The notes under the pieces are model-generated. The model had not been told where the DNA came from, ran no database searches, and saw only the letters and a list, made by a program, of their open reading frames with translations. 64,000 nucleotides of DNA from Lepidodermella squamata (taxonomy: Eukaryota; Gastrotricha): NCBI GenBank assembly GCA_047495785.1, contig JBLDXI010000055.1:1798001-1862000 (forward strand), written 5' to 3'. This document shows positions 11,001 through 23,021 of the stretch, piece after piece. A program made the translations under genes and the position numbers. Numbering within the stretch: position 1 is the first letter of the stretch; each line of letters starts with the position of its first letter.

Positions 11001-11888
11001 AGTTGACAACCATCGGGGCTGCTGGTCTTGGCCAAATTGTGAGCGAAGTCGGAGGAACTAACGAGGAAATTTATATTGCAACATTATTGCATCGTAAACC
11101 ACACCAGGAATTTACCTATCACTTTAGGTAGAAAATCTATGCTAGAGTTGCCCCCGGTATATCCTCGGTGAGACACGACACATTTCAGCGCCATTTTAGA
11201 AATCATTGCGCCTCCGTCGATTGTTAAAACTGACCAAGTTGATCTAATAAAAAATAAAAAACTTCGTTTTCACCTTGTTATTTCACGTATCGCAATCTTA
11301 CGTGTCATTTGCTTGTGTTATTGACCAATCCGCAGAAGCTTCTAGCCATTTAGCTTCGCTCTTTTCATCAACAAAACTTGACAGCCACCTTCAAAATCGA
11401 AAAAAATAAAGCCTGAATTTAGGAAAAAATGAGAATTACCATTGAAAGTTTGGCCTTGGATGTCCTTTTTCGACTTGACACAAGAAGGAATGACGCCGAC
11501 CTGGCACTGCTACAATCGGTGTATCCGACAGAGATTGAATTTTCGGCAAGGTGGGTGGCTCGATAATTGAGAGATAGGTGGGCACCGATCGCTGGCCGTT
11601 AGCCCACAAGCACTCAAATCGGCCTTCGTCTTCTGGGCGCAAAGATTCGATGCGCAGCGAAGCGGTGCCAACCACAGTATACCTGTTGTTCCCCAAAACG
11701 CGCCCACTTGGTTCTGGGATAAGCACTAAACGAAGTAGAAAATGAATGAACATGGGATGAAGTGGCGGCATGTGTTTTACCATATCTAGAATGCCTTAGC
11801 CATGTTGCCTCGTGGCCCAAAACTTGTAGCGATTGAAGTGAGCAGTTCAGGATAACTGAAGAGCCGATAGTAGCATGAACTTTCTCTT
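8020..11888 (-). CDS. Nephrin/Kirrel-like immunoglobulin-superfamily adhesion receptor, 5' end missing
   Basis: Nine minus-strand exons join in frame: 11888-11781, 11725-11440, 11388-11302, 11243-11116, 11057-10826, 10775-10562, 10454-8969, 8907-8653 and 8591-8020, giving at least 1121 aa. The first Ig domain has NNRYTVVG...SLRIESLRPEDEGRFEC, typical of nephrin/Neph proteins. About six or seven Ig domains follow, with W and C pairs such as HPRPNFQW, ANPGSKITWLK, NPQPTARW and VVCETFNQFG. The membrane helix (SALSILIACLTSVG...VLFISLYIA) is split by the last but two intron. The cytoplasmic tail of about 275 aa ends in FIDV, a possible class II PDZ ligand. Such receptors mediate cell-cell recognition. 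The exon at 11888 starts in phase 1, so a signal-peptide exon is missing; a hydrophobic ATG frame at 12959-12741 is one weak candidate. Confidence 0.8.
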
Positions 11889-14800
11889 CTGAAACAAAAA
11901 ATCCAGGTACGTTATATAATATTGTACTGATCATTTTTTCTCATCATTTATATCATTTCGAAGTCACTTGTTAAGCAGTCATTGTTTTATACTATATTAT
12001 TAGTTGTCATTTCCACTGGCTCTTTTCGTCGTAATTGCGATCAATGATCAATCAACAACAGACAGACGGCGTTTTGTTTAGACGCTTCAAGTTGGAATTA
12101 GAAAACGCCATATTTGTAGTTAATATTTATTGAGAGCGGCAGTAGGAAACTATTAGCAAATGCCATTCGACATTAACTTTGTGACACCATACATACACTC
12201 AGCCGATCTGGAACAATTCGCGCAATTGTGAATAAACTATTAGCGTCCAAAATTTTGAAACGAAAAGTCAGGAGCACCTACAGGGCGGGAAATGGTTCGA
12301 AATTCCTCACCACGTATTATTAATATTAATTCTTGATATCATCAGCACTGAAGGGAAGAAATTACTTCATTTGACACTAATTTCGCTTTCAGGCTTGTGC
12401 CTTCTGACGCTGAGTTAGCATTGCGGCTCAGCCTTGCGTTAACCACTGCGCGCTATTGAGACGGTGGCGGAGTGGCGACGGTCTGGCGCGAAATTAGCGA
12501 GTGTATAATAGCAGCCTTTCACACTGGCACCGGTGAAGAGTTGCGCCAGTGCGTCGTGATTTTTCGGTACATTGGCTTCGAAGCGCAGTGTCATCGCGTG
12601 TTTTAGTCCCTATTTACACGTTTAATTAGTTCACATGAAGGCGAAATCTAAACGGCCATATCAATGCGTTCGGCTCGGAGCGTGCAGCTTGCGCCTCGCC
12701 AAATGAAGCAAAGTCTCCTTCACGATTTTTTCAGAATTTATCAAAAAAATGCAACGGAAAGTTGATGCCATAAAGGCGTATTAATTTGCGAACATATGTC
12801 GCGTCTGCCTTGAAGCGTTGCATTCAGATGATACGTATATTTATGGTAGCTACTCATCAGCGCCACACTTGCTAATAAACATGTTATCCGGCAATATGTC
12901 ATCACGCCGATCAGCCGTATGCTTACGCAAAATAAAACGACCCAGTTCGGAAACATCATAAGAGATAAAACTTGTCAATTAGGTATACGACAACTGTGAA
13001 TCGGCAATTAGCCACTTTGGGCGACAAGCGATAACGACAAGAGCGCCTTGCGAGTTCAGGCCATTAAAACTTGATAAAATAAAGGGAGCGTTACTTCCTC
13101 GCCGCTGAGCATGTCGCATGTCGCTCAAGCGGTGACCTCGGCTCACATCCGGGGCGCGGTCTTGTTAACCGAAATGAACAAGAAAAATTGCATAACATCG
13201 CGAGAAGTTCACCACCTGTACACGCTGATAAAAACATACGCATGTACCTATCTGTCAATCAAACGCGACTCCGAGCCGCATTCTTGACTTTCCGCGCCCG
13301 TTAAGCGATGTTTAGCTGGTCGGCTCTAGTCTGCGACGACGAAACTATGCCGATGACGCGCGTAATAACGGAAGAACAAAAATGTAAACAACAATTTGTC
13401 AATTGTGTTACAGTAAAAATGTTCAAAGAAGCGAATTTCGATTACGTACTTGAAATAAGCGGCGCATTTGTCGACAAATAGTTTTTAATTGAATGAAGCA
13501 AATTATTATCGAAATATGGTAACCAAATCGCCGGTCATGTTTATTTAGACAAAATGCGAGAGAGGGACGTAGTTCACACGTAAATAAACAAACAAATTGG
13601 TCAGCGCGCGCGGCTATTCGCTACTCTACGCAGTACAGCGGGGCCGAAAAATCTTTGCGCCATCATAGGGTGCTCAAGTGGGATTTCCGAAGTTGTACGC
13701 GCCAACTTCAATGTTTTGTTTCCCGTGTATGTTTTTCGTGTGGCATCGCTATAAGACAAAGCGCAAGGTTCCAAATATGATAATATTTATCGTGAAAATA
13801 TTATATAGCACGGCAAATGAAACAAAACAAAAGGCCATCGCGGCCAAACGGGATAGATTTTGAATTACACAACTAAAAATAACCGTGAATGAGCGTTTTT
13901 TCTAAAATTGTTCTGCAGTTCAAGCGTTTTTGCTGTGAAAATGACAAAAAGTTGAGAAATACATACCGAAAGCCTTTGAAGCGGCAACCAACTTTCCGGA
14001 CCATACCAGTATCAAACACAAGAATAAACATCGGCTTGAAATCAACGAGTTTGAAGCAATCATCTGATAAAACTCTAAACAATAAGTATAGAGAAGAAAA
14101 TTTAATTTGAATGTAGGTACAAATTCGCGATTTCACGGAGGCATTCTTCGTTGATAAACATGATCGAAATCGATTATTCATTAAGGTGGAAACTCCGAAT
14201 ATTTGAATTGCGTAAAATGAAGGGCTAGAAGTATTGAAATGTGAGCTGTTGTGGTATTCGAAGGGGAAGACGGCAAAATAAGTCATTTCCGTTTTTTGAA
14301 ACAAATATTGTGGTGAAATGAAAGCAACACCTCTGGGTGCATTAAAAAGTCGGCTGGTCAGTCAAGGAGTCGCTTGGCTAAGACCTATTTAGTCCTCATC
14401 TAGCTATGTTAATAAATTGATTAAGTTAGAAAAAATAAGAAAAAAAAATACAGCACAAAAATACCTGCCACTATAATCAAGGTGGAACGAAGTCTACTTG
14501 TTGGTAAGTCATAAGGAACTTGCCATACCTTGCGCACGATTTTCAGAAGGAAAGAGACGGTCTTTTTTACTTACTGTAATCACTTAATGCCACAGCGACG
14601 TGTAGTGTGTATAAGTAATCAATTCGGCGACAATTTATCACGGTGTAAGATATTCTAAGTGCAGCATCTAAAAACAAATAATAAGAGATGATTGAGATGA
14701 CCAACAACCTGATCCGATAATTGATAAGTGATAGCGCTACGCGATGGTCAAGCTAAACGATTATCTACTGTTATTTTCAGCATATTTTCTGTTATTATTT

Positions 14801-14900
14801 GTATTTAGCTAGTAGGTATTATGTGCCATCGATTGGCGAGCGCGACTGACCATGCGTAGGCGGCGGAGAGGCTACTCTCGCGCACAAATAATAAATGGGC
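11889..14900. other. Gene-poor region upstream of the immunoglobulin receptor
   Basis: No convincing exon is seen on either strand. The minus-strand frame starting at 12959 (MMFPNWVVLFCVSIRLIG) is signal-peptide-like and could donate at an AGTGTGG site in phase 1, but the donor is weak. GC-rich patches near 12420-12700 and 13090-13340 could belong to a promoter of the minus-strand receptor gene. Confidence 0.35.
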
Positions 14901-14931
14901 CTCTAACGCAGCAGATATGCGGCGTTACTGA

Positions 14932-14997
14932 CCAATCAGCGTGCGCGACGCCGCCGTCGCATAAAAGCGCGCTCGTCTATTCTGTTTATTCGACATG
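14932..14997 (+). promoter_or_regulatory. Possible CCAAT/TATA promoter
   Basis: ACCAATCAG (14931-14939) is followed 20-odd bases later by a clear TATA-like ATAAAAG (14961-14967) inside a GC-rich stretch, then by ATG at 14995. This spacing resembles strong class II promoters of animals. The ATG opens only a 15-codon frame (MKCEFRNHLFYCFLV), and I find no downstream gene, so the transcript, if any, is unknown. Confidence 0.3.
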
Positions 14998-15779
14998 AAG
15001 TGCGAGTTTCGGAATCACCTGTTTTATTGTTTTCTCGTTTAATTGACATATGACCGATGCGTTTAATTTATGGGCGGCTTTTCGCATGCTCTATATGTTG
15101 CGGCAAATAGCTCCTTCGGTCTGTAAGTCAGATTATGCATGGCATATGTCCAGGTTTTTTTTGCTTTATACACCTATCCGCAAAAAAACTCGGAGTTCCC
15201 AATGCCCAGTGAAGAGGATAATTGATAATGAAACGTAAAAATGAAATTCACTATTTATACAAATCAGTCATGAGCTCCTCTCTTTGCTGCCCTTTGCTCT
15301 GCAGGAAAATTTGGTGAATTTTCAGATAATTCCATATCAGCCCTTGATTCGGTACTTTCATCCAGGGCAGGTTTATCTGGAAAATGTTTGTATCTATTTA
15401 GTATTTTTTTTATTTGAAAGCTATCACGCCCAAGATTCAAAAATTCAAAATTCAAAAATGCGAACAATGCAGGACGGGTTACATAAGTATAGGACAACTG
15501 TAAAGAAATGCAACAAGCTCATGACAATTGAGTGCGTACAGCATAGATAATACCTAGTAAAGATCGGACGTTTACGATCCTCCCATAGTGTCAAAATGTC
15601 AAAGCTCACCATGTGCAAAGCCACATTTTGTGCGTTTTATTTGAGCCATAAGTATGCGCCTAGCTAAATGCATGTAAAATCGACCGATTTTTTTAAAAAC
15701 GTCATTTTTCCAATTTTTTGATAATTTTTATCCTAGTACAACTTTTAGCTCTCTTTCAAACGAGACCAGGCTCGTCTTC

Positions 15780-16900
15780 CCAGGACTATCATCTATGAGC
15801 TAGTGGCTCCGTCTGGACTTTGTCCCTGATCCTCGCGCTGCCGTCATTCGAATCGTGAGTGGTTATAGTCCTCCGTCGTCCGATTTGGACTTGCGATTTC
15901 TCTGGCGCGATACTGACCTGTGGAACCCTAATGGCTGCAAGCGTCACCATGTAGCCACTCGGCTCGGGTTAACTGTGCTACGATCCGGTCCTAGCCACAT
16001 CTACCTGCGAACTGGTAGTCTGTCAACGTTTAACCTGTGGGTGCTCAACGCTGCTGCCCTCACCGGTGACACATCAGTCGGCGACAGGTTCAACGGTGAC
16101 CTCTTATTCAGCGGCGATTGCCCGGCCCTGAGCCCGCCCTTCGGTTTGACGTCTCTCGGGCCGATCGCAAAGGCTAACAGCGCACAATCTGGATAATGCT
16201 GAGGCGCGTCGTCTTCATGATCCTTCTGCAACCGCTGCGAATTAAAGAAGATTTCCCTATCGTCCGAGATGCGTGTCATTCTTAAGCAGAAGCGAGTTCT
16301 AGAGCGGGCAATCCGTGGTCATTTCGACCCATTCTTGCGGCCGAACTGCGACGTCTGGACGATGTATTCCAAGATGCGAAGGAGCGGCACGTCTTTCGTC
16401 GCGACGTGGCCAACTTGCGGCAGTTCAAAGCGCTCTCTGCACAGCTGTGATACCGAGACGCTTGGGTGCGCCTGCGCCAGCTTGAACGGCATCAGCAGCC
16501 ACGCACGAGCGGGCCAATAAGGCTCCTTGACGGTAGTATCCTCCACCCTTCGGTAGCTCTGGCCGACAAACTACTAACCCATTCTATCGTCCCAATGTAT
16601 CCCTACAGTGATCCGGCCGCCGATATGACGATGCGCTAGCGGTGGCTCGAGCTGAAACATGCGATTGCCACCGACCCGGTCTTGCAGCCAGTCGGTGTGA
16701 TTCGGCTTCCTTTGGCTTGCTGGCTGATCACCTGCGCGACCGCAAACTCCAAGCCAGTGTGGCCGGCTTTCTTAATTTCCAGGTTAGTTTTCAGTTTTCA
16801 GTGAGGCGTGCCTGCTCTTCATTGTATACACTAGTGACTTCATCAATTCCCCCAGTGCTCCTGACAGTGAGTTTGATGCCGAAGATTTGACGGTTGTCAG
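15780..16900 (+). other. GC-rich, coding-like but broken segment
   Basis: Base composition is clearly richer in GC than the flanks, and overlapping frames on both strands stay open for 75-113 codons, but all are interrupted. No catalytic motif of a transposase, reverse transcriptase or other protein could be recognised. It may be a decayed mobile element or a dead gene. Confidence 0.3.
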
Positions 16901-17467
16901 CACCGACGCTACGTTCCCAGAGGCCGAGATAAACGATCTCTAAAGCTCTCTACAGCTCTCCAAAGCTCCTGGCACTCTGAATTGTTCAACTCAACCACGA
17001 AAATGGAAGGTATTGAGACTTTAAGGTGGACTCTGAACGCGCCAAGCGACAAAAACCATGAGTTTCAGATATTTTACTGCCGCGAAGTATCTTTGCGTTT
17101 TGTCTCAAACATAGTTTTAATAATAAATTTGAATACTTTTGTTACCAAAATTATTTGTTTTACACACTATTAATTATTTTATCTTTTTCGCTTTCCGGCC
17201 GATTTTTCGGGCTTTCTGCCCGGCGAAACCGAACCTAAACCGAGCGACGAGCGAATCGTCCCTTTGACGCTTTATGTTATGTTATCAGGGTTTTTTTTAA
17301 GGAATGACTTGGTCGTTACTTTCACCGTTTTGGGCGGTACACCAAATCCAAATAACATTGGCTTTTTTCGTGATTGTTCAATTTTCTGCTTTTTGGGCGT
17401 TACACCGAGCCATTTTGGGCGTTGCACTGTCACATGTGTAACATGCTTAAAAAAAACGCTGTGTTTA

Positions 17468-18913
17468 CTGTAAAAACAGAAATTTCTGCGAGGACTTAAT
17501 TTTTGCGAATCTGCGAGAAAATTTTGACTCGCAAAAATTAAATTCGCAGAATTTAAGTCCCACTAATTCTTCAGAATTCGCTTAAAACGAAGCAATAATC
17601 GCTCAGGCTCGTGAAAGTTTGCATGCCCCTTCATATGAAGCAAGGGAATACAGGCTACCTAGCCGGGTTGGGCCCCTTAGCCATTTTCCATGGTATGTAG
17701 AGCAATTAGCATGGCCTAGAGGATAAAATTTCACAGATTTAATGAGCAAACTGGCCCGGTTCCTAGGTAACAGGTAACTAGCCAGTGGCGGAAATAAGTC
17801 GGATAAGCTAAGCTAGCACGAGGTGGGAAAATAGTCTGAGTAAGGGGGTCACAACTTCATTTTTCAAAACCCCAGGGAACTTTAAATAAAGTCTCCAGCT
17901 CGTGTTTGTTTTTTTCGATTTTTCGTAGTTTTTCATCGCCACAAAAACGCCTTGTCATCATTATTGTCATGTGAGCCAACCGAATATAGCAGACACATAG
18001 CAGTACTCGGCTTTACCTACTTGTGGGCTTTTCGGAAAGCCTTTTGGCACTTTCTTTGCCTAAAGCCTAAAGAGGGGCTAAAAAGGTCCATTTTTGGGGT
18101 TACGGCTTACGGTAATTTACGGTCGCTTGCATCCCCCGAACAACCTCTTATCTCCGCCACTGCAACTAGTATAGGTTTTAGTGGGGTTTTAGTGATGCAC
18201 GGGTTCGAAGCCCGGGTTCGTACAAGAATTTGTGCTCAAACTGTCGTTGGAAAAACGAAATTTCTAGTGAAAACTTTCTCGAGGCTCGGCGGGCGTAGTT
18301 TACATCTCTACAAGTGAACCTCGCGGTAAATGAAAAAAACGACGGATTCAAGCTCAGGGATTTTGCTCAATGTTGATTTGCAGCCTTCCTGGTATAAGAG
18401 TTCATCCTTCGGCAGACGCTTCTCGCGCATGGCTCGTTGAGTTCAAAACTATTGATAGGGGCGAGAGCACCGGGGAAATCCTTTTTGAAAATAGCTTCGC
18501 CATCAAATTACAATATGTCAGTTAAGACAGCTACCTTTCTATCTCTCAAAGCCAAAAATATTCACGAGTCATCTTAGGGTTAGACCTGTTCTTTTTGCTG
18601 GTTTGGGTTTTGAAAGTTGACCCGGACCAATAGTCAATAGCGTTACGCTAAGAACAGCTAAACGTTATGAACGTCAGTTGCCGATCCTCTTCCAATTTCG
18701 TGTGTAGAAGTGCCAAGAGGGCTCACTCTCAGAGGGCAACCCACCCCCAACATAACCCTAACCTTAACTTTTAACCCTCCGGAAGCGATCAGAATTCTCC
18801 GAAAAAAGCTCAGTTTTTCCATTCGCAAAAATTTTGTCCGCAGAAATTAAAACTACCTGAAAAATTGGCCATTCGCAGAAATAAAGTCCTCGCAGAAATT
18901 TCTGTTTTTACAG
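17468..18913. mobile_element. DNA transposon remnant, 1446 bp, with long terminal inverted repeats and TA target duplication
   Basis: The left end starts CTGTAAAAACAGAAATTTCT and the right end is its inverse complement, ending in TTTTTACAG at 18913. The two arms match for about 47 nt with two mismatches, through GCGAGGACTT and on to TGCGAAT. TA flanks both sides (17466-17467 and 18914-18915). Further TTCGCA/TGCGAA motifs recur near both ends, as sub-terminal repeats. No transposase frame is seen inside, so it appears non-autonomous. The TA duplication suggests a Tc1/mariner-type or similar enzyme. Confidence 0.8.
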
Positions 18914-19779
18914 TATGTTTACTTCATGTTTCGTATCCAGTAACGACGCCAGGAGAGGGCGAGGAGCGCCCCTGGTGACATTTTTCTGGATTGATCGCCC
19001 CCATCCCGCCTCCTGGTCATCCAGAATCACGAATTCCCTCAATACGCACCTGGCACCTGGTAATTTTAGATCTTAGGTACAAAGTACAAAAGGCGACGTC
19101 CTTTGATCTTCGACCCGTGTTGCCTGTATAGGACGACAGGCCAGGGCTCACTTTTCCCTTTCTGAAGTTTTCAGGAGTTTCAATCTCAGCTAGTCATTCG
19201 GCACGAGGACGTGGGGCGTCGTACCACTGTTATTGCTTAGTTGTATCCCCCACTGCGCGCTTTGGCTATTCAGCCTAATAATGTATGATTCCGCAACCTC
19301 ATCGATTACTGAATTGATCTGTGATCCTTGAAAAATTGTCGTAACGAAAAACGTGGGAATTCAGAGTGCAAAACTAGACTATTTGCTGTAACATGGGCGT
19401 TATCATACGCTGTTTTTCGATGTTTCCAAGAGGCGAGAATCCGGACAATTTGTTGCGTGGGGGAGATCCCTACAATGTCACTACTTGCTGCCAATAACTT
19501 ATTAGAATTGTGATCGCCATTCTATGCTCATCGCGGTGTTGTGCGCGGTGTTATGTGTTTATTGTTCTCGCTACTTGCAATTCGCATGAAATTTGTATCA
19601 CTCGCTATATCGGATTAGTCGCTTATTCTGAATCATTGTTGAAAAAGGCCGTCTTTCGGAAGTATTTAAAAACATTACACTTGCATAGGTTTTTATTCCG
19701 TAACTTATGGGTTGTCATTTGTTACAATATAAATTTTAACTTTCTTAAAATTACAATGATTTAGCCATATACTTTAAAT
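18914..19779. other. Intergenic stretch upstream of taxilin
   Basis: There is no supported gene. Short frames at 19306-19513 mirror each other on the two strands and carry no motif. The end of the stretch contains the AT-rich leader of the taxilin gene. Confidence 0.45.
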
Positions 19780-21291
19780 ATGATAATGGATGAGTTGCGG
19801 AAGCGTATTGATCAGCTGAAAGAAGGTACTTCGATCTTACCTAACGCATTTTATCGGCAATAAGATTTTTTTATTCAGCTGGAGATAGCGAAGGAGAATT
19901 GCTGGAAGTGCTCAAAGCTATTCCTGATGGTTTGATTGATCCACTAAATATCATCCACTACTAATCTTCTAATTGAACGTTTTCAGAATCAAGCAGTTAT
20001 CCGCCTGATTTCGCCAAAAAACTATTGCATCTGGTGGACAATTATGCAGTCTTGAAATCCCAAAACAACGCAGTTGCACTAAAAGGTGACAAAGCCGGGA
20101 AAACAACAGCTGATCTTGAAGCCAAGTCGAAGCAGTGGGAAAAAGCTCACAATGTCGTTCAGAAAGAAAGAGATAGACTACAAGCTGACTTGAACAAGCA
20201 GATTCTTTGCAAAGACCGCCTGGAAACACTCTGCCGCGAATTACAGCGAGACAAGAAGAAAATGGAGGACGAGTGCAACGCAAAAATACGCGCAGAGGAA
20301 GCGAAGCGCAAAGAATTTTCCGACAGAGTTAATGAAAGCATCAATCAGTTGAAGTTGCAGATTCAATCCAATCAGGAGCAACAACAGCAGTTATGCGAAG
20401 AGAACATCAGTTTAACCGACAAATTGGAAAAGTCTTTACTTTTGTCCAAACATCACGAAACCGCTTTGGAAAAATACGAGGAGCGAGAAAAAGTTTGTCA
20501 TATTTTTGTTTCACTAAATTTCACAACTACATTAAGCGTAGGTACGACTGTACAAGAGATTTATAGAAATTGAATAAGCTGTAACGTTTTTCTTGATTCC
20601 ATAAATTTTTTGCCAGACCTTCACTCAACTCATCACGGCGAAGGACGAAGAGCGGAAAATTCTGTGCCAAAAATACGAAAATGCACTAAAACTGACGCAG
20701 GAAATCCAGAAGACAGAGATAGAGAAGTTTAAGGCGCAAATCGATGAGCTATTGGCACAAAGGAAGACACTGGAGGACAGCTTCATGGAACAAGCCAAAT
20801 CTTATGACTCAAAGTTTACTCAGATGTCCAGCCTGGTGGCAGATTCTCAAACGACTATCACCAAATACAAGAAGGAAATGTCCGAGGTCACCAAATTTGT
20901 CCACAAGCTACACTCTGATGCGTTGAAGGCAAAAGATACCATAAAGAGTCTCGGCGCTGAGAAGGTTCAACTTCAGCAGGCTAATGATTCTTTAAAGAAG
21001 AAGCTAAAAGCTCTGGAGAGCCTGTGTCGTAAGCTTCAGAGCGATCGAAAAACTCTCGTAACTTTGTGCAAAAACAACGGGTTGGCCGATGAAGTCCAAA
21101 AGCAGTTGGCTGCATCTGTCGAAAACGAAGCACCCGCTGAGGATGAGCAGGAAGCATCATCTCAGCCCATCGAATCAAAAAGTTCAGAAGACTCGGCGAG
21201 CTGTTTGGCTCCTATCACGAATGCCCCTTCAGCTGATTCTAATGCTAGTGTTGAGGGCAGTCACGTGCCAGAGACGACTGCAGAGTTGTAA
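19780..21291 (+). CDS. Taxilin family protein (syntaxin-binding coiled coil)
   Basis: Exons 19780-19825, 19879-19929, 19987-20492 and 20617-21291 join in frame to 425 aa. The centre is an almost unbroken coiled coil (about residues 55-335) with the taxilin signature KDRLETLCRELQRD and the second, related block LKALESLCRKLQSDRKTL. The C-terminal 75 residues are acidic, Ser/Ala-rich and probably disordered. Taxilins bind free syntaxins and the nascent polypeptide-associated complex and act in vesicle traffic; this role is from the family. I do not assign alpha, beta or gamma. The start was chosen as the first ATG whose donor (GAAG|GTACTT) leads in phase to exon 2. The next gene on the same strand starts 390 bp later. 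Confidence 0.9.
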
Positions 21292-21681
21292 CACTTTCCA
21301 GTTGACATTCAGCTTGTTGAAGCTCATCCTGCTTTATCCTTCCTGCTCATGTGCTTTTCGATCTGAAAATACTAAGTCCAGTCAACTGCGCAATACTTAA
21401 TCGTTTGATTTATTCTAGATTTTTATCACCTCTGCGATCTGTTTATTTCTGTTTGCTGTTTCACTCAGTTTGCGCGTTCTAAAAGCTGCAGAACCACTTT
21501 CTATGTATTATTGTTTTACAATCTCATGCAGTGAATTCATGCATCCCAACGATTGCTTCCTTAGTGATTGACGACAATTACTGATTATTATGGCTTTGAC
21601 AATTGGAATAAATCTCCAGCATACAAGTTCACTGGTGTAGTTTTTGATTTTTATAATTTTAGGGCTTGTAATATTACGTCA

Positions 21682-22780
21682 ATGTCGTCTTTCAAGAAAG
21701 CAAATAAATCGGCCGGGCGTACCCACCGAGAGCGCAGTCAGGTAAATACTGAATGTTGAAGTAAGCGTAAATTTGCCGAACTTGCTCTGTTACGTAGCCC
21801 GAGAGTCGCCGACACTTGGGGGTTCTCGAGAAGAAGAAGGATTACCGATTGCGAGCCGATGATCACAACAAAAAAGAGTCAACTCTAAAAAAGCTCAGGC
21901 AGAAAGCCTTGTCTCGCAATCCTGATGAATTCTACTACAAAATGATCAACACGTCGCTAAAGGTGATTTGATGTGTCACGTGATACCGTTTTACTGAACC
22001 TCGCAATAATATACAGGACGGCGTTCACCAATGCGAGGAAAATGCAGCGCCTGCATACACTGATGAGCAATTGAAGCTGATGACGACTCAAGATATCAAG
22101 TATGAATTCATTTGGGGAAGATTAAACCTTTGCAATGTGCTGTTTTTCAGGTATATTCGAGCCAAGAGACAGCTGGAAATCAAGGTAACATCAGTGCCTG
22201 AAACCTTGATTGATTAAAATGTAAATTCCTTTAAGAAAATTGAGAAGCTGCGAGCATCGTTGCATATGATCGATACCGAAGATAAAAAGGTGGAAATGTT
22301 AGTACATAGGCATTTTTTAAGTCTTATTTTTCGTTCCAGCCGAATTCTCACATAATTTTTGTGGATGACAAAAAAGCTGCAAAAGAATTCGATCCATCCC
22401 AACATTTCGGCTCTACAATGGGCTCCGCCGAAAATGAATCGTCTGAACTTCCATACCAAAAGCGATCCGATCGGCTTACTCACATTCCTCAAATTGTACT
22501 GCCTACCTCCTCTACCAGCTCAGGAAATGACGAAGCGAAAAAAAGCTCAAGCAGTAAGATGGCTTATCGTCAGTTACAAACCAGAATGAAGCGGCTTGAG
22601 CAGCTGTCAATCGTGCTCGCTAAAATGGAGGTGAAGCAGCGGTTGATGCGGGACGACTGCAAACCTGTCGATGCGAAGCTAAGGAAAAGGCTCGGAAGAA
22701 TGGGAAAGCCGAAGTTGATTGTTCCCGAAACCACTGATCATGCTGCCGTTTATAAATTACCACTGCGTAGGCAAAAATAA
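21682..22780 (+). CDS. UTP11: UTP11, U3 small nucleolar RNA-associated protein (SSU processome)
   Basis: Six exons join in frame: 21682-21741, 21798-21962, 22017-22099, 22151-22184, 22236-22289 and 22340-22780, giving 278 aa, close to the usual size of about 250. Diagnostic blocks are [68 protein letters not shown] and the basic C-terminus [10 protein letters not shown]. The protein is a nucleolar component of the small-subunit processome needed for 18S rRNA maturation. All introns are 45-60 nt. The TAA stop (22778-22780) lies within an AATAAA hexamer (22776-22781). An acceptor-like TATAATTTTAG lies about 20 nt upstream of the ATG. Confidence 0.95.
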
Positions 22781-23021
22781 AATTGAACAGCGCTTCTGAA
22801 AGGTTTCTTGGTACCATGAGTTAGTCTTCTGTTCAGGAAAAGAAATCTTAAGCTTACTTGATGTGATATTTGTTCTCATATATCATAGATAAAAGATAAC
22901 GGTCTTTCGCAAGATAGGTAGCTTCATATGACGCATGGGAAGAATTTAACCGCTGGTTCAAATCAGCCGTTTATATATAATAACTTCTCGCATTTATTGG
23001 AATAACGGTTCAGATATAAAA

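Noticed and set aside
15250-15390. Possible minus-strand terminal exon (reads PWMKVPNQGLIWNYLKIHQI)
   Set aside because: It has an acceptor-like TTTTCCAG and a stop but no matching upstream exon or family; an alternative frame is also open, so the signal is ambiguous.
18190-18215. GGTTCGAAGCC resembling a tRNA B box
   Set aside because: No A box or cloverleaf can be formed around it, and it lies inside the transposon remnant.
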